Part shown: in pieces, positions 42,325 through 50,913 of the stretch
How the letters are laid out: each line of letters opens with the position of its first letter
Numbering within the stretch: the first letter of the stretch is position 1
NCBI RefSeq assembly: GCF_001864895.1
Contig: NZ_MJGO01000039.1
Location: forward strand, 149,432 to 213,431
Direction of reading: 5' to 3'
Source: Curtobacterium sp. MCBA15_009
GTDB taxonomy: Bacteria > Actinomycetota > Actinomycetes > Actinomycetales > Microbacteriaceae
DNA length: 64,000 nucleotides
Position numbers and translations under genes: made by a program
Notes under the pieces: generated by a model
The model's input: only the letters and a program-made list of their open reading frames with translations
Told to the model about the DNA's origin: nothing
Databases searched by the model: none

Positions 42325-42813
42325 ATGTCGGACGACGACAAGACGCAGCAGACCGAGGGCGCAACGCTCGAGGAGCAGCTGCAGGCAGCCCAGGCCGAAG
42401 CCGAGAAGTGGAAGACGCTCTCCCGGCAGAACGAGCAGCGCGCGAAGGACAACGCCGAGAAGGCGAAGAAGTTCGACGAGCACGAGGAGGCCAACCGCTC
42501 CGAGCTCGAGAAGGTCCAGGCGCGCGCCGACGCCGCCGAGAAGGCGATCGCGGAACGCGACGCCAAGGAGGCCGCGGCCAAGCTCCGCGAGGAGATCGCC
42601 ACGGAGAAGAAGTTCGCCGATCGCAAGATCAAGGCGTCCGCGCTCCGCGGCACGACCCGCGAGGAGCTCGAGGCGCACGCCGACGAGCTGCTCGAGCTGG
42701 TTCCCGCACCGCCGGCTGGTCCGTCTGCTGACGGCCAGGGCAACACGGGCGGCCAGATCGGCGAAGGCGAGATGTCGGCCGACGACGTCGTGGCGGCAGC
42801 GACCGCCAGGTAA
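42325..42813 (+). CDS. scaffolding protein
   Basis: A 162-aa highly charged coiled-coil protein (EEQLQAAQAEAEKWKTLSRQ through KLREEIATEKKFADRKIKAS) with a flexible Gly-rich C-terminus. Position between MuF and the coat gene and the composition mark it as the capsid scaffold. ATG 42325 has GGGAG eight bases upstream. Function is inferred from synteny. Confidence 0.85.
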   Translation: MSDDDKTQQTEGATLEEQLQAAQAEAEKWKTLSRQNEQRAKDNAEKAKKFDEHEEANRSELEKVQARADAAEKAIAERDAKEAAAKLREEIATEKKFADRKIKASALRGTTREELEAHADELLELVPAPPAGPSADGQGNTGGQIGEGEMSADDVVAAATAR

Positions 42814-42872
42814 CCCCCGCTGGTGTTCGCCACGAACCCCAAGCGGCCACATCACACCACCAAGGAGGAATC

Positions 42873-43850
42873 GTGGCAAACATCTTTACCAAGGGCGAGA
42901 AGCTCGCGCAGACCGCGCTGGCGCTGCTCCGGAAGAACATCAAGGCCCCCGGCCTGTTCACCACGAAGTTCGGCGTCGCCGACTTCGCTGGTGCTGAGGG
43001 CGACACGATCGGGATCAAGCGCCCGGCCGTGCTCGTCGCCCGGCAGAAGGAGTGGCGCGGTGACGACAAGATCGTCATCGACAAGCTCGTCAACACCAAG
43101 ATCCAGATGACCCTGGACCAGCACCTCTACAGCGCCGTGCAGCTCTCCCCCGAGGAGGAGACGCTGGACGAGGTCGACTACGTCCGCGACGTCCAGGCAC
43201 CGCAGGTCGCTGCGGTCGCCGACGCGGTCGCCGCGGCCGTCGTGAGCGCCCTGACCGGTGCGACCTTCGTCAACTCGGTCAAGTTCAACCCGAACTCCGC
43301 CGACGCGATGGAGTCCGACCCGCGGAAGGTCGCCATCCGCGCTCGGAAGCTGTTCCAGAAGGCGCACGTGCCCGCCACCGGCCGCTACTGGCTCGTCGGC
43401 GCGGACATCTCCGAGGCGATCGCGTCGAACGACAAGCTGCTCGAGGTCGACACCTCCGGGCTGCCCGAGGCGCTCCGCGAGGGCGTCGTCGGCCGTCTCG
43501 GCGGCTTCACCATCGTCGAGCTCGACGAGCTCGACGCGACCGCGTCGTACTTCGTGCACGAGTCGGCGATCGCCTGGGCCGTCGTGGCCCCGGTGGTGCC
43601 GAACGGTGTCGCGAAGGGCGGCGGCGTCGCGGCCGGCAACGGTCTCGCCGTCACGCAGCTGTGGGACTACGACAGCGACTACCTGAAGGACCGCTCGGTG
43701 GTCCACGCCTTCGCTGGCGCGTCCCCCGTGCAGGACCCGAAGACGAACGCGGACGGCTCGCTCGTCCTCGACGGCGACAACAAGCCGACGCTGCAGTTCG
43801 TCCGCGCGGTCAAGGTCACGTACAGCACCACCGCCCCCGCGGCGTCCTGA
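42873..43850 (+). CDS. major capsid protein (P22 coat-like)
   Basis: A 325-aa coat protein of the P22 gp5-like family: LALLRKNIKAPGLFTTKFGV, GDTIGIKRPAVLVARQKEWR, LDQHLYSAVQLSPEEETLDE, then the GRYWLVGADISEAIASNDKL strand block. GTG 42873 has AAGGAGG seven bases upstream, a strong site suited to high expression. It follows the scaffold directly. Confidence 0.88.
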   Translation: MANIFTKGEKLAQTALALLRKNIKAPGLFTTKFGVADFAGAEGDTIGIKRPAVLVARQKEWRGDDKIVIDKLVNTKIQMTLDQHLYSAVQLSPEEETLDEVDYVRDVQAPQVAAVADAVAAAVVSALTGATFVNSVKFNPNSADAMESDPRKVAIRARKLFQKAHVPATGRYWLVGADISEAIASNDKLLEVDTSGLPEALREGVVGRLGGFTIVELDELDATASYFVHESAIAWAVVAPVVPNGVAKGGGVAAGNGLAVTQLWDYDSDYLKDRSVVHAFAGASPVQDPKTNADGSLVLDGDNKPTLQFVRAVKVTYSTTAPAAS

Positions 43851-43863
43851 GAGGAGTGAGGTC

Positions 43864-44433
43864 ATGGCCGAAGCGCTGGCAACGAAGGACGACGTCGTCA
43901 AGGCGCTCGGCCGTGACCTCACCGCCTCCGAGGCGAAGCAGGTCGACGGGCACCTGCTGAAGGTGTCGGAGCTGTTCCGGCTCGAAGCACGCCAGCAGTT
44001 CACCCCGGGCCGGTCCACCAACCGGCTCCGGGTGACTGCCGGCGCGCTCACCCTCCCGCAGCGCCCCGTGCGCGCAGTCCACACGGTCGACGGCGAGCCT
44101 GCCGACCGGTTCACCCTCATCGGGCAGCGCCTCGAGGTGCCCGTCCCGACCGGCACGATGGTCGTGGTCGACTACGAGCACGGCTCGAACGAGATCCCCG
44201 ACCTGGTCAAGCTCACCGTCGCCGGCATCGTCGCGCAGCTGTTCGAGGCGGACCCGCGCGCCCGCGCCGGCGTCTCGCAGCGCGGGGAGACCCGCGGCCC
44301 GTTCAGCTCGCAGGAGACGTACGCAGCCTGGGCGCAGGGCGCGGCCCCGCGCCTCGCCCCCGACGATGTCCGCACCGCGCAGTCCTACCGGGTGAAGTCG
44401 TACGGCCTGATCGTGCAGGGCGGGTACCGATGA
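43864..44433 (+). CDS. head-tail connector (adaptor)
   Basis: A 189-aa protein in the position of HK97 gp6/SPP1 gp15-type adaptors. A helical N-terminus (LATKDDVVKALGRDLTASEA) is followed by strands (RLRVTAGALTLPQRPVRAV, VPVPTGTMVVVDYEHGSNEI). It would bind under the portal. Role inferred from order and fold type. Its last 4 bp overlap the next gene. Confidence 0.75.
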   Translation: MAEALATKDDVVKALGRDLTASEAKQVDGHLLKVSELFRLEARQQFTPGRSTNRLRVTAGALTLPQRPVRAVHTVDGEPADRFTLIGQRLEVPVPTGTMVVVDYEHGSNEIPDLVKLTVAGIVAQLFEADPRARAGVSQRGETRGPFSSQETYAAWAQGAAPRLAPDDVRTAQSYRVKSYGLIVQGGYR

Positions 44434-44768
44434 CCGGCGAGACCGTCACCTGGCACCACCGCACCGACACCGGCAAGCGCGACCGCTACAACAAGCCGAT
44501 CCTCGCCGACGCCGACACCCCCCTCGACGACGTCCTCATCGCGCCGAACCTCGGCGACGAGGTCACCGGCACCGCCGAGAACACCTCGAGCACCCGGATC
44601 ACCCTCTACCTCTCCGCCGTCGCCGGCATCAGCGCCGACGACGAGATCACCGTCCGCGGCACCCGCTACAAGGTCCTCGCCGACGAAGCCGACTGGTCGA
44701 CCGGGATGAGCGACTGGAAGCCCGGATCCGTCGTCCAGGTCGAGCGGAAGGCGTACGTCGGTGCCTAG
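44430..44768 (+). CDS. head-tail stopper/joining protein
   Basis: A 112-aa beta-rich protein (TVTWHHRTDTGKRDRYNKPI, RITLYLSAVAGISADDEITV, RYKVLADEADWSTGM) of the type that closes the connector. ATG 44430 overlaps the adaptor gene, and its end overlaps the next gene by 8 bp. Assignment is mainly positional. Confidence 0.7.
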   Translation: MTGETVTWHHRTDTGKRDRYNKPILADADTPLDDVLIAPNLGDEVTGTAENTSSTRITLYLSAVAGISADDEITVRGTRYKVLADEADWSTGMSDWKPGSVVQVERKAYVGA

Positions 44769-45018
44769 ATCCCGGGTCGTCCTCAACCGCCGCGGCTTCG
44801 GTGCCGTCCTCGCGTCGAAGGCGATGGAGCAGCAGCTGCGTCCCTACGCCGACGACATCGCCGCGCAGATCCCCGGCGGCGCGACCGTCACCGCGATCCG
44901 GACCGGCGTCGGCACCTCGAACTCCCGCGTTCGCCTCCGCGTCGAGGCGGAGGTCTGGGAACGCGCCCGGCTCGTCGCCGCGATGCGCGCCGTCCTCAGC
45001 AACGCCTCGTCCCGCTAG
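44761..45018 (+). CDS. neck protein (HK97 gp10-like position)
   Basis: An 85-aa basic protein (VVLNRRGFGAVLASKAMEQQ, RPYADDIAAQIPGGATV, VEAEVWERARLVAAMRAVLS). It occupies the place of HK97 gp10-type completion proteins and is much shorter than usual. GTG start inside the previous gene. Confidence 0.65.
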   Translation: MPRSRVVLNRRGFGAVLASKAMEQQLRPYADDIAAQIPGGATVTAIRTGVGTSNSRVRLRVEAEVWERARLVAAMRAVLSNASSR

Positions 45019-45026
45019 GAGGACCC

Positions 45027-45437
45027 GTGTACGGCGTCATCTACGGCGACTTCCTCGCCCACCTCATCCGCCGCACCGACGAGCTCCTCGCGGCCCGCAG
45101 CGAGCCGTACGTGGCCGGCGTCGAGGTCTCCGACCGGAAGTCGCCCGACAGCCGCCGCGCGGTCGTGCTCACGACGAGTCCCGGCGGCGGCACCGGCAAC
45201 ACGCTCCGCACCTCCTACGTCACCGTTGACGTCATCACCGACGACCAGGGCACCGCGGTCGACCTCATCAACCTCGTCCTCGCGCTGGTCACTTCGCGCG
45301 GCCCGGGCGGGATGGTCGACGGCTCGCCGATCACGGTCGCCGAGGTCAACGGCGGACCGAACGCCGACCCGGCTGCCGACGGCTTCTTCAAGCAGACCGC
45401 CGAGCTCGAGCTGCAGCACCGCGGCCGCAACCTCTGA
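45027..45437 (+). CDS. tail terminator protein
   Basis: A 136-aa protein before the tail tube gene. DFLAHLIRRTDELLAARSEP forms the helical start, and YVTVDVITDDQGTAVDLINL and FFKQTAELELQHRGR fit the mixed alpha/beta fold of tail terminators that cap the tube. GTG 45027 with AGGAGG upstream. Assignment from order and pattern. Confidence 0.75.
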   Translation: MYGVIYGDFLAHLIRRTDELLAARSEPYVAGVEVSDRKSPDSRRAVVLTTSPGGGTGNTLRTSYVTVDVITDDQGTAVDLINLVLALVTSRGPGGMVDGSPITVAEVNGGPNADPAADGFFKQTAELELQHRGRNL

Positions 45438-45452
45438 CCTCACCACCCCCTC

Positions 45453-45479
45453 AAGGCCCTGCCCACCCGGCGGGGCCTT
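45453..45479 (+). terminator. terminator/attenuator before the tail tube gene
   Basis: AAGGCCC-T-GCC pairs with GGC-G-GGGCCTT and is followed by TTTCGC. It lies in the 113-bp gap between head-completion and tail genes and may adjust their ratio. Confidence 0.6.
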
Positions 45480-45550
45480 TCGCATGCCTCCCGCCGAGCA
45501 GGGACCCCCGGGCGAACGCCCACCACCTCAAAACTGGAAGGAAGGTCCCC

Positions 45551-46114
45551 GTGGGCCAGAACTCAGAGAACGTCCGCGTCGCGGTCACGGGCGCGGTGTA
45601 CGTCGCCCCCACGATCGCTACGCGCCCCACCACCGCCACCAGCACCCTCGGCGCTGACCACAAGGAACTCGGCTACATCAGCGACGGCGGGATCACCGAG
45701 ACCCGCGACCGCTCGACGAACCAGATCCGTGCGTGGCAGAACGGTGCGCTCGTCCGCGAGCCCGTCACCGAGTCCTCGATCCGCTACCAGTTCGTCCTCA
45801 TCGAGACGAAGAAGGAGACGATCGAGCTCTACTACGGCGTCAAGGTCGCACCCGACGGTTCGATCAAGATCGACCCGTCGAAGACCGGTGGCCGGCAGTC
45901 GTTCGTCATCGACGTCATCGACGACGACGACATCATCCGCATCGACGTGCCCTCCGGTGAGGTCACCGAGGTCGGCGACCAGGTGTACGTCAACGGCGAC
46001 CCGATCGGCTACGAGGTGACCGTCACCGGTTACGCGATCACCGACGGCGACGAGTCCTACTCGGCCATCAAGTGGTACTCGAGCCTCGACACCACCGAGG
46101 GGGCCGCCGCGTGA
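45551..46114 (+). CDS. major tail (tube) protein
   Basis: A 187-aa tube protein: VTGAVYVAPTIATRPTTATS, KELGYISDGGITETRDRSTN, IRYQFVLIETKKETIELYYG, DIIRIDVPSGEVTEVGDQV. The strand-rich pattern and the position before the tail chaperones are typical. GTG 45551 is preceded by GGAAGGAAGG. Its stop overlaps the next gene's GTG. Confidence 0.85.
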   Translation: MGQNSENVRVAVTGAVYVAPTIATRPTTATSTLGADHKELGYISDGGITETRDRSTNQIRAWQNGALVREPVTESSIRYQFVLIETKKETIELYYGVKVAPDGSIKIDPSKTGGRQSFVIDVIDDDDIIRIDVPSGEVTEVGDQVYVNGDPIGYEVTVTGYAITDGDESYSAIKWYSSLDTTEGAAA

Positions 46115-46320
46115 GCCAGTCGAAGGACATGTACGTCCGCCACGTCCGCACCGGCGAGATCAAGAAGGTCTCCGCCGAGCAGCGCGAGAAGCAGGACAAG
46201 AACTACTGGGTCCGGGTCACCGGCAAGGACGTGAAGGAGACGGCCCCCGAGGTCGCCCCGTCCGCCGAGGTCGAGCCGACCCAGAAGACCACTCCGAAGG
46301 CGAACAAGCCCGGCGAGTGA
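46111..46320 (+). CDS. small charged protein after the tail tube gene
   Basis: A 69-aa protein with an ordered start (DMYVRHVRTGEIKKVSAEQR, KNYWVRVTGKDVKE) and a Pro/Thr/Lys-rich tail. GTG 46111 overlaps the tube gene stop. It could be a tail-tube accessory or decoration peptide. No family recognised. Confidence 0.65.
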   Translation: MSQSKDMYVRHVRTGEIKKVSAEQREKQDKNYWVRVTGKDVKETAPEVAPSAEVEPTQKTTPKANKPGE

Positions 46321-46402
46321 CCGACCGGTGTGCCGGGGCGCTCGGGCCTCGGCACACCGCCACACCCTTCCCGAGCACTCTCAACCGAGCCAGGAGAACA
46401 CC

Positions 46403-46741
46403 GTGAGCGAGACCCCCACCGCCGTGCAGGCGCTGCAGATCAAGGCCAAGAGCCGACCGGCGCTCGTCGTCGAGTACGACGGCACCGAGTACACGCTGCC
46501 CGGCCGCGTGCCGCCGGAGATCATGACGATCCAGGCGCAGAACAAGAAGCCGAAGAACCCCGCGAAGGACGTGCAGGAGCAGTGGCAGCGCGACCTCGGC
46601 GTCGCCACGATGGACAAGTTCCTCGAGCTCGTCGTCCCCGAGGACCTCCGCGCCGCCGTCGACCTCGAGGACCTCGAGACCGTGTTCGAGCACTGGGCGG
46701 AGCACGTGGGCCTGGGGGAATCCAAGGACTCCAAGAACTAG
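46403..46741 (+). CDS. tail assembly chaperone G
   Basis: A 112-aa chaperone that coats the tape measure during tail assembly. LQIKAKSRPALVVEYDGTEY and LPGRVPPEIMTIQAQNKKPK are followed by helices ending VFEHWAEHVGLGESKDSKN. GTG 46403 has AGGAG seven bases upstream. A GGGGGAA run eight codons before the stop allows a -1 shift into the overlapping frame to make the longer GT protein. Confidence 0.82.
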   Translation: MSETPTAVQALQIKAKSRPALVVEYDGTEYTLPGRVPPEIMTIQAQNKKPKNPAKDVQEQWQRDLGVATMDKFLELVVPEDLRAAVDLEDLETVFEHWAEHVGLGESKDSKN

Positions 46742-47163
46742 CGGAGTCCTACCCCGACGAGCTCGTCTGGGAGCTGCACCAGCTCGGCATCGACGTCGAC
46801 GACATCGGCGACGACGGTGCCCACCTCGACGAGGAGCTACCCCAGGAACGGCGCGACGAGGCCCGGCAGCGGCACCAGAAGGCGATCGACCACGTGAAGG
46901 TCGATCGCCTTCTGCGTGTCGCGACCCGAGAGCCGTCATCGGTCCTCTACGCCGCGCGGGCCGGGTGGGACTTCCCCGTCAGCCGCCAGTGGATCGCGAC
47001 GACCGACTTCATCGACGCCTTCTACGCCGCCAACCACAGCAAGGGCAGCCCGCGACCGAAGCCGTACCCGCGGCCCTGGCGCGACGCCAACACCGACCGA
47101 CTCGGCAAGACCAATCTCTCCCCAGCAGAAGCGCGGGAGGTGCTGCGAAAGAACAGGGGCTGA
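46403..47163 (+). CDS. tail assembly chaperone GT (programmed -1 frameshift)
   Basis: An open frame in the -1 register overlaps the end of G and continues to 47163. Read through GGGGGAA (46714-46720), it gives a protein of about 253 aa whose C-terminal part has AESYPDELVWELHQLGIDVD, HVKVDRLLRVATREPSSVLY and SRQWIATTDFIDAFYAANHS. This arrangement before the tape measure is the classic G/GT pair of siphophages. The -1 direction follows from the frame relation; the exact slip site is inferred. Confidence 0.75.
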
Positions 47164-47166
47164 CCC

Positions 47167-50100
47167 ATGTCGACCGAATCCGCGATCGCCTACGTCTCCG
47201 TCGTCCCGCAGGCCAAGGGTGCCGGCCGCGCGATCGAGCGGCAGATCAACCCGCAGGCCCTCGGCGCGTCCGTCGGCAGCAAGATGTCGCCCGGCTTCCT
47301 CAAGTCGGTCGGGTCGATGGCCGTGAAGTCGACCGCCCTCATTGGCGGCGGCGTCACGGCCATCGGCGCGACGATCGCCGCGGTCGCCGCGAAGAAGGGC
47401 ATCGCCCGACTCCTCGACATCGACGACGCCAAGGGCAAGCTCGCCGGCCTCAAGACCTCGACCGCTGGCATCGCCAAGATCATGGACAGCGCCCTGCAGT
47501 CCGTCCGCGGCACCGCGTTCGGGCTCGGCGACGCCGCCGGCGTCGCATCGAACGCCGTGGCCGCCGGCATCAAGCCCGGCCAGGCCCTCACGAAGTACCT
47601 CAAGCTCACCGCCGACGCGGCCACCATCGCAGGTGTCTCGCTCGACGAGATGGGCTCGATCATCAACAAGACCACCACCGGCGGCAAGGTCTTCACCGAC
47701 AACCTCAACCAGCTCGCCGACCGCGGCATCCCGATCTTCCAGTGGCTGCAGAAGGAGTACGGCGTCTCCGCCGAGGAGCTGCAGTCGATGGTGTCCAAGG
47801 GCAAGGTCGACGCCGCCACCTTCCGCAAGGTCATCCAGGAGAACATCGGCGGCGCGGCGCTCGCGTCCGGCAAGACCGTCCGCGGCGCGTGGGCGAACGT
47901 CGGGGCCTCCCTCGGCCGCCTCGGCGCGATGTTCCTCTCCGGAGGCGTCGCCGGCGCTCCGGCGCTGTTCACCTCGATCACGAACGCCGTCGACCGCGGC
48001 ACGGCCGCGCTGCAGCCCTACGCCGACGTCCTGAACGAGAAGGTCACCGCGGGCATGGCGTCCCTGGCTGGCTGGATCGACCGCGTCGACTTCGGCAAGG
48101 TCATCGCCGGAGCGGAGGCGTTCGTCGGCAAGGTCCGCGACGTCTTCTCCTCCCTCAGCAGCGGCGACACCAGCACCGCCCTCGGCAGCATCGGCACCTC
48201 CCTGTCCTCGCTGTCCCCGGCGTTCACCGCGTTCCGCGAGCAGCTGCCCGAGCTCGGCGACTCCGCCGGCAAGCTCGCCGCTGCCGGCGTCACCGTCCTC
48301 GCGGGCGTGCTCGGCTTCCTCGCCGACCACGTCGACACTCTGGTCAAGTACATGCCGCTGATCGTCGCCGGCTTCATCGCCTGGCAGCTGGCAACCCGTG
48401 CCACCGCCGCAGCGTCGATCGTCCTCCGCACCGCCGAGCTCCTCGCGCTCCCGGTGCAGATCCGCCGCAACGCGATGCGTCTCGCAGCCGCCCGCCTCGA
48501 GTACGCCACCGCGCGCGGCATGACCGTCTCGTCCGCCGCGACCGCGGTCAGCACGAACGCCACGAACCAGAACGCATCGGCGATCGCACGCCTCACCCTG
48601 GCGCAGCGGATCTCGACCGGCGCGACGAAGGTCGGGACGATCGCGACGCTGATCGGTGCCGGCGCGCTGCGCGTCTTCGGTGCCGCGGTGAAGGTCGCGA
48701 TGGGGCCGATCGGCATCGCGATCGCCATCGTCGGCGCGCTCGTCGCCGGGCTCGTGTGGTTCTTCACGCAGACGAAGCTCGGCCAGGCGATCGTGCAGAC
48801 GGTCTTCGCCGCCATCAAGGTCGCCCTCGCCGCCGTCGGTGCCGCGTTCACCTGGCTGTGGCAGAACGCGGTCAAGCCCGCATGGGACGGCATCGCAGGC
48901 GGCGCGACGTGGCTGTGGCAGATTATCCTGCAGCCCGCGTTCGCCGGCATCGCTCTCGCCGTGCAGACCGTCGGCGGGTTCTTCGTCGCCCTCTGGACGA
49001 ACTACATCGCCCCGCCGCTCACCGCGATCGGCAACGCCATCGGGTACCTCTGGAACAGCTGGATCTCCCCGATCTTCCAGCTCATCGGCGCGATCGTCGT
49101 GTGGGCGGCGCAGATGTTCGGCGCGGCGGTGTCCGCGATCACCGGACTCATCGTCAACACCCTCGGCGTGGCGTTCTCGTGGCTGTGGACCGGCGTCATC
49201 CAGCCGGTCTTCTCGTGGATCGGCACGGCGATCAGCGTCTGGTGGACCGGCGTGCAGGTCGTGTTCGGCGCGGTCGTCGGCTTCGTCCGGAACAGCCTCG
49301 GAGCGATCTTCACCTGGCTGCGGGACAGCGTCATCACGCCCGTGTTCGGCTACATCGGCCGCGTGTTCAACGTCTGGTGGAACCAGATCGTCATGCCGAT
49401 CTTCAGCGGCGTCGTCGGCTTCCTGCGGAACACCCTCGGCCCGGTGTTCACCTGGCTCCGTGACACGATCATCCGCCCGGTGTTCTCCGGGATCGGCACG
49501 ATCATCCGCGGCGTCTGGAACACCTGGCTCAAGCCCGTCTTCGACAAGATCGCCGACATCGCGAAGAACACCATCCCGAAGGCGTTCTCCGTCATGAAGG
49601 ACGGCATCGGCAAGGCGTGGGACAAGGTCAAGTCCGTCGTGAAGGCCCCGATCAAGTTCATCGTCGAGACGGTCATCCGCGACGGGATCATCGGCAACTT
49701 CAACAAGCTCGCCGACGTCTTCCACACCAAGCACCTGCCGGACGTGTCCCTCCCGAAGGGGTTCGCCGGCGGTGGCATCCTCCCCGGTTGGTCTCGCATG
49801 CACGACGGCGATGACCAGCTCGTCCCGATGCGTCGAGGCGAAGGCGTCATGGTGTCCGAGGGACTGCGTAGCGCAGCCGACCGGCAGGCGTTCCTCGCCG
49901 CGAACGCAGCAGGACGTCGCGGGGTCGGCTTCGCGTCGATGCTCGGAGGCGGCTTCGCCAAGGGCGGCATCCTCGCGGACACCAAGAAGAACGTCTCCGC
50001 GGGGTGGGACTGGATCAAGGGCAAGGCCGGCAAGGCGTGGGACTGGACGAAGAACGCCGCGAAGACCGCGGCGTCGATCGTCTCCGACCCGATGGGCACC

Positions 50101-50913
50101 TTCGGCAAGCTCATCAAGGGGCTGATCGGCAAGATCCCCGGCGGCGGCGTCATGGTCGACATGGCGAAGGGCGTCGGCAAGAAGGTCCTCACCGGTGCGA
50201 TCGAGAAGATCAAGAGCATCGGCGACCTCGGCGGCCTCACCCCCTTCGGCGGCAACGGGAAGAACGGCAACATCGCTTCGTCGTCGCTGGCGAAGGCGCT
50301 CGGGTTCGCCCCGGGTTCCGGCGTCGGCGCGACGGGCGGTCTGCTCCGGAAGTCGGCCGCGGCCGCCTGGAACCTCGCGTACCGGGCGTCCGGCGGGGTC
50401 CTCCGGCTCACCGAGGGGTACCGCGACCTCAAGTCGCAGGCGTACCGGTGGGGCCTGTTCCAGAACGGCGGCAACCTCGCCGCCCCGATCGGCACGTCCG
50501 TCCACGGCCTCGGCCTCGCAGCGGACGTCGCCGGCGGTCAGGCGTGGCTTCGCGCGAACGGTGCGAAGTACGGCTGGGCGAACACCGGTCTCGGCTTCTC
50601 GCAGCGGGAGCCGTGGCACTTCGAGTTCAAGGGCATGTCCCGGCAGGTGCCGCAGCTCGCGAAGGGCGGGATCGTCGGCCGCCGACCTGGCGGCACGCTC
50701 GTCAACGTCGGCGAGGGCCGCTACGACGAGGCCGTGGTGCCGCTCCCGCGGGGCCTGAACAGCAACGTCCTCGGCAACGGGCCGCGCGGCCGGCGCGACG
50801 CCCCGCTCATCGAGGGCGGCGTCCAGTTCGTGTCCTCGGGCAACTTCCGCAACGACGTCGACGAGTTCGACCACTACCTGAGCGCGCTCGAGCGGGGAGG
50901 ACGGCACACGTGA
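47167..50913 (+). CDS. tape measure protein with M15 peptidase domain
   Basis: A 1248-aa protein that sets tail length and carries a wall-cutting enzyme. After a helical head come hydrophobic helices (about 390-560) and a series of Trp-rich repeats (about 555-790: FVRNSLGAIFTWLRD, FLRNTLGPVFTWLRD and similar). Residues about 1075-1160 form an M15-type D,D-peptidase: LTEGYRDLKSQAYRWGLF, GTSVHGLGLAADVAG (His1113, Asp1120) and EPWHFEFKG (Glu1148, His1151). All metal and catalytic positions of SxHxxGxAxD and ExWH are present. It likely opens peptidoglycan during DNA entry. Its stop overlaps the next start. Confidence 0.93.
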   Translation: MSTESAIAYVSVVPQAKGAGRAIERQINPQALGASVGSKMSPGFLKSVGSMAVKSTALIGGGVTAIGATIAAVAAKKGIARLLDIDDAKGKLAGLKTSTAGIAKIMDSALQSVRGTAFGLGDAAGVASNAVAAGIKPGQALTKYLKLTADAATIAGVSLDEMGSIINKTTTGGKVFTDNLNQLADRGIPIFQWLQKEYGVSAEELQSMVSKGKVDAATFRKVIQENIGGAALASGKTVRGAWANVGASLGRLGAMFLSGGVAGAPALFTSITNAVDRGTAALQPYADVLNEKVTAGMASLAGWIDRVDFGKVIAGAEAFVGKVRDVFSSLSSGDTSTALGSIGTSLSSLSPAFTAFREQLPELGDSAGKLAAAGVTVLAGVLGFLADHVDTLVKYMPLIVAGFIAWQLATRATAAASIVLRTAELLALPVQIRRNAMRLAAARLEYATARGMTVSSAATAVSTNATNQNASAIARLTLAQRISTGATKVGTIATLIGAGALRVFGAAVKVAMGPIGIAIAIVGALVAGLVWFFTQTKLGQAIVQTVFAAIKVALAAVGAAFTWLWQNAVKPAWDGIAGGATWLWQIILQPAFAGIALAVQTVGGFFVALWTNYIAPPLTAIGNAIGYLWNSWISPIFQLIGAIVVWAAQMFGAAVSAITGLIVNTLGVAFSWLWTGVIQPVFSWIGTAISVWWTGVQVVFGAVVGFVRNSLGAIFTWLRDSVITPVFGYIGRVFNVWWNQIVMPIFSGVVGFLRNTLGPVFTWLRDTIIRPVFSGIGTIIRGVWNTWLKPVFDKIADIAKNTIPKAFSVMKDGIGKAWDKVKSVVKAPIKFIVETVIRDGIIGNFNKLADVFHTKHLPDVSLPKGFAGGGILPGWSRMHDGDDQLVPMRRGEGVMVSEGLRSAADRQAFLAANAAGRRGVGFASMLGGGFAKGGILADTKKNVSAGWDWIKGKAGKAWDWTKNAAKTAASIVSDPMGTFGKLIKGLIGKIPGGGVMVDMAKGVGKKVLTGAIEKIKSIGDLGGLTPFGGNGKNGNIASSSLAKALGFAPGSGVGATGGLLRKSAAAAWNLAYRASGGVLRLTEGYRDLKSQAYRWGLFQNGGNLAAPIGTSVHGLGLAADVAGGQAWLRANGAKYGWANTGLGFSQREPWHFEFKGMSRQVPQLAKGGIVGRRPGGTLVNVGEGRYDEAVVPLPRGLNSNVLGNGPRGRRDAPLIEGGVQFVSSGNFRNDVDEFDHYLSALERGGRHT

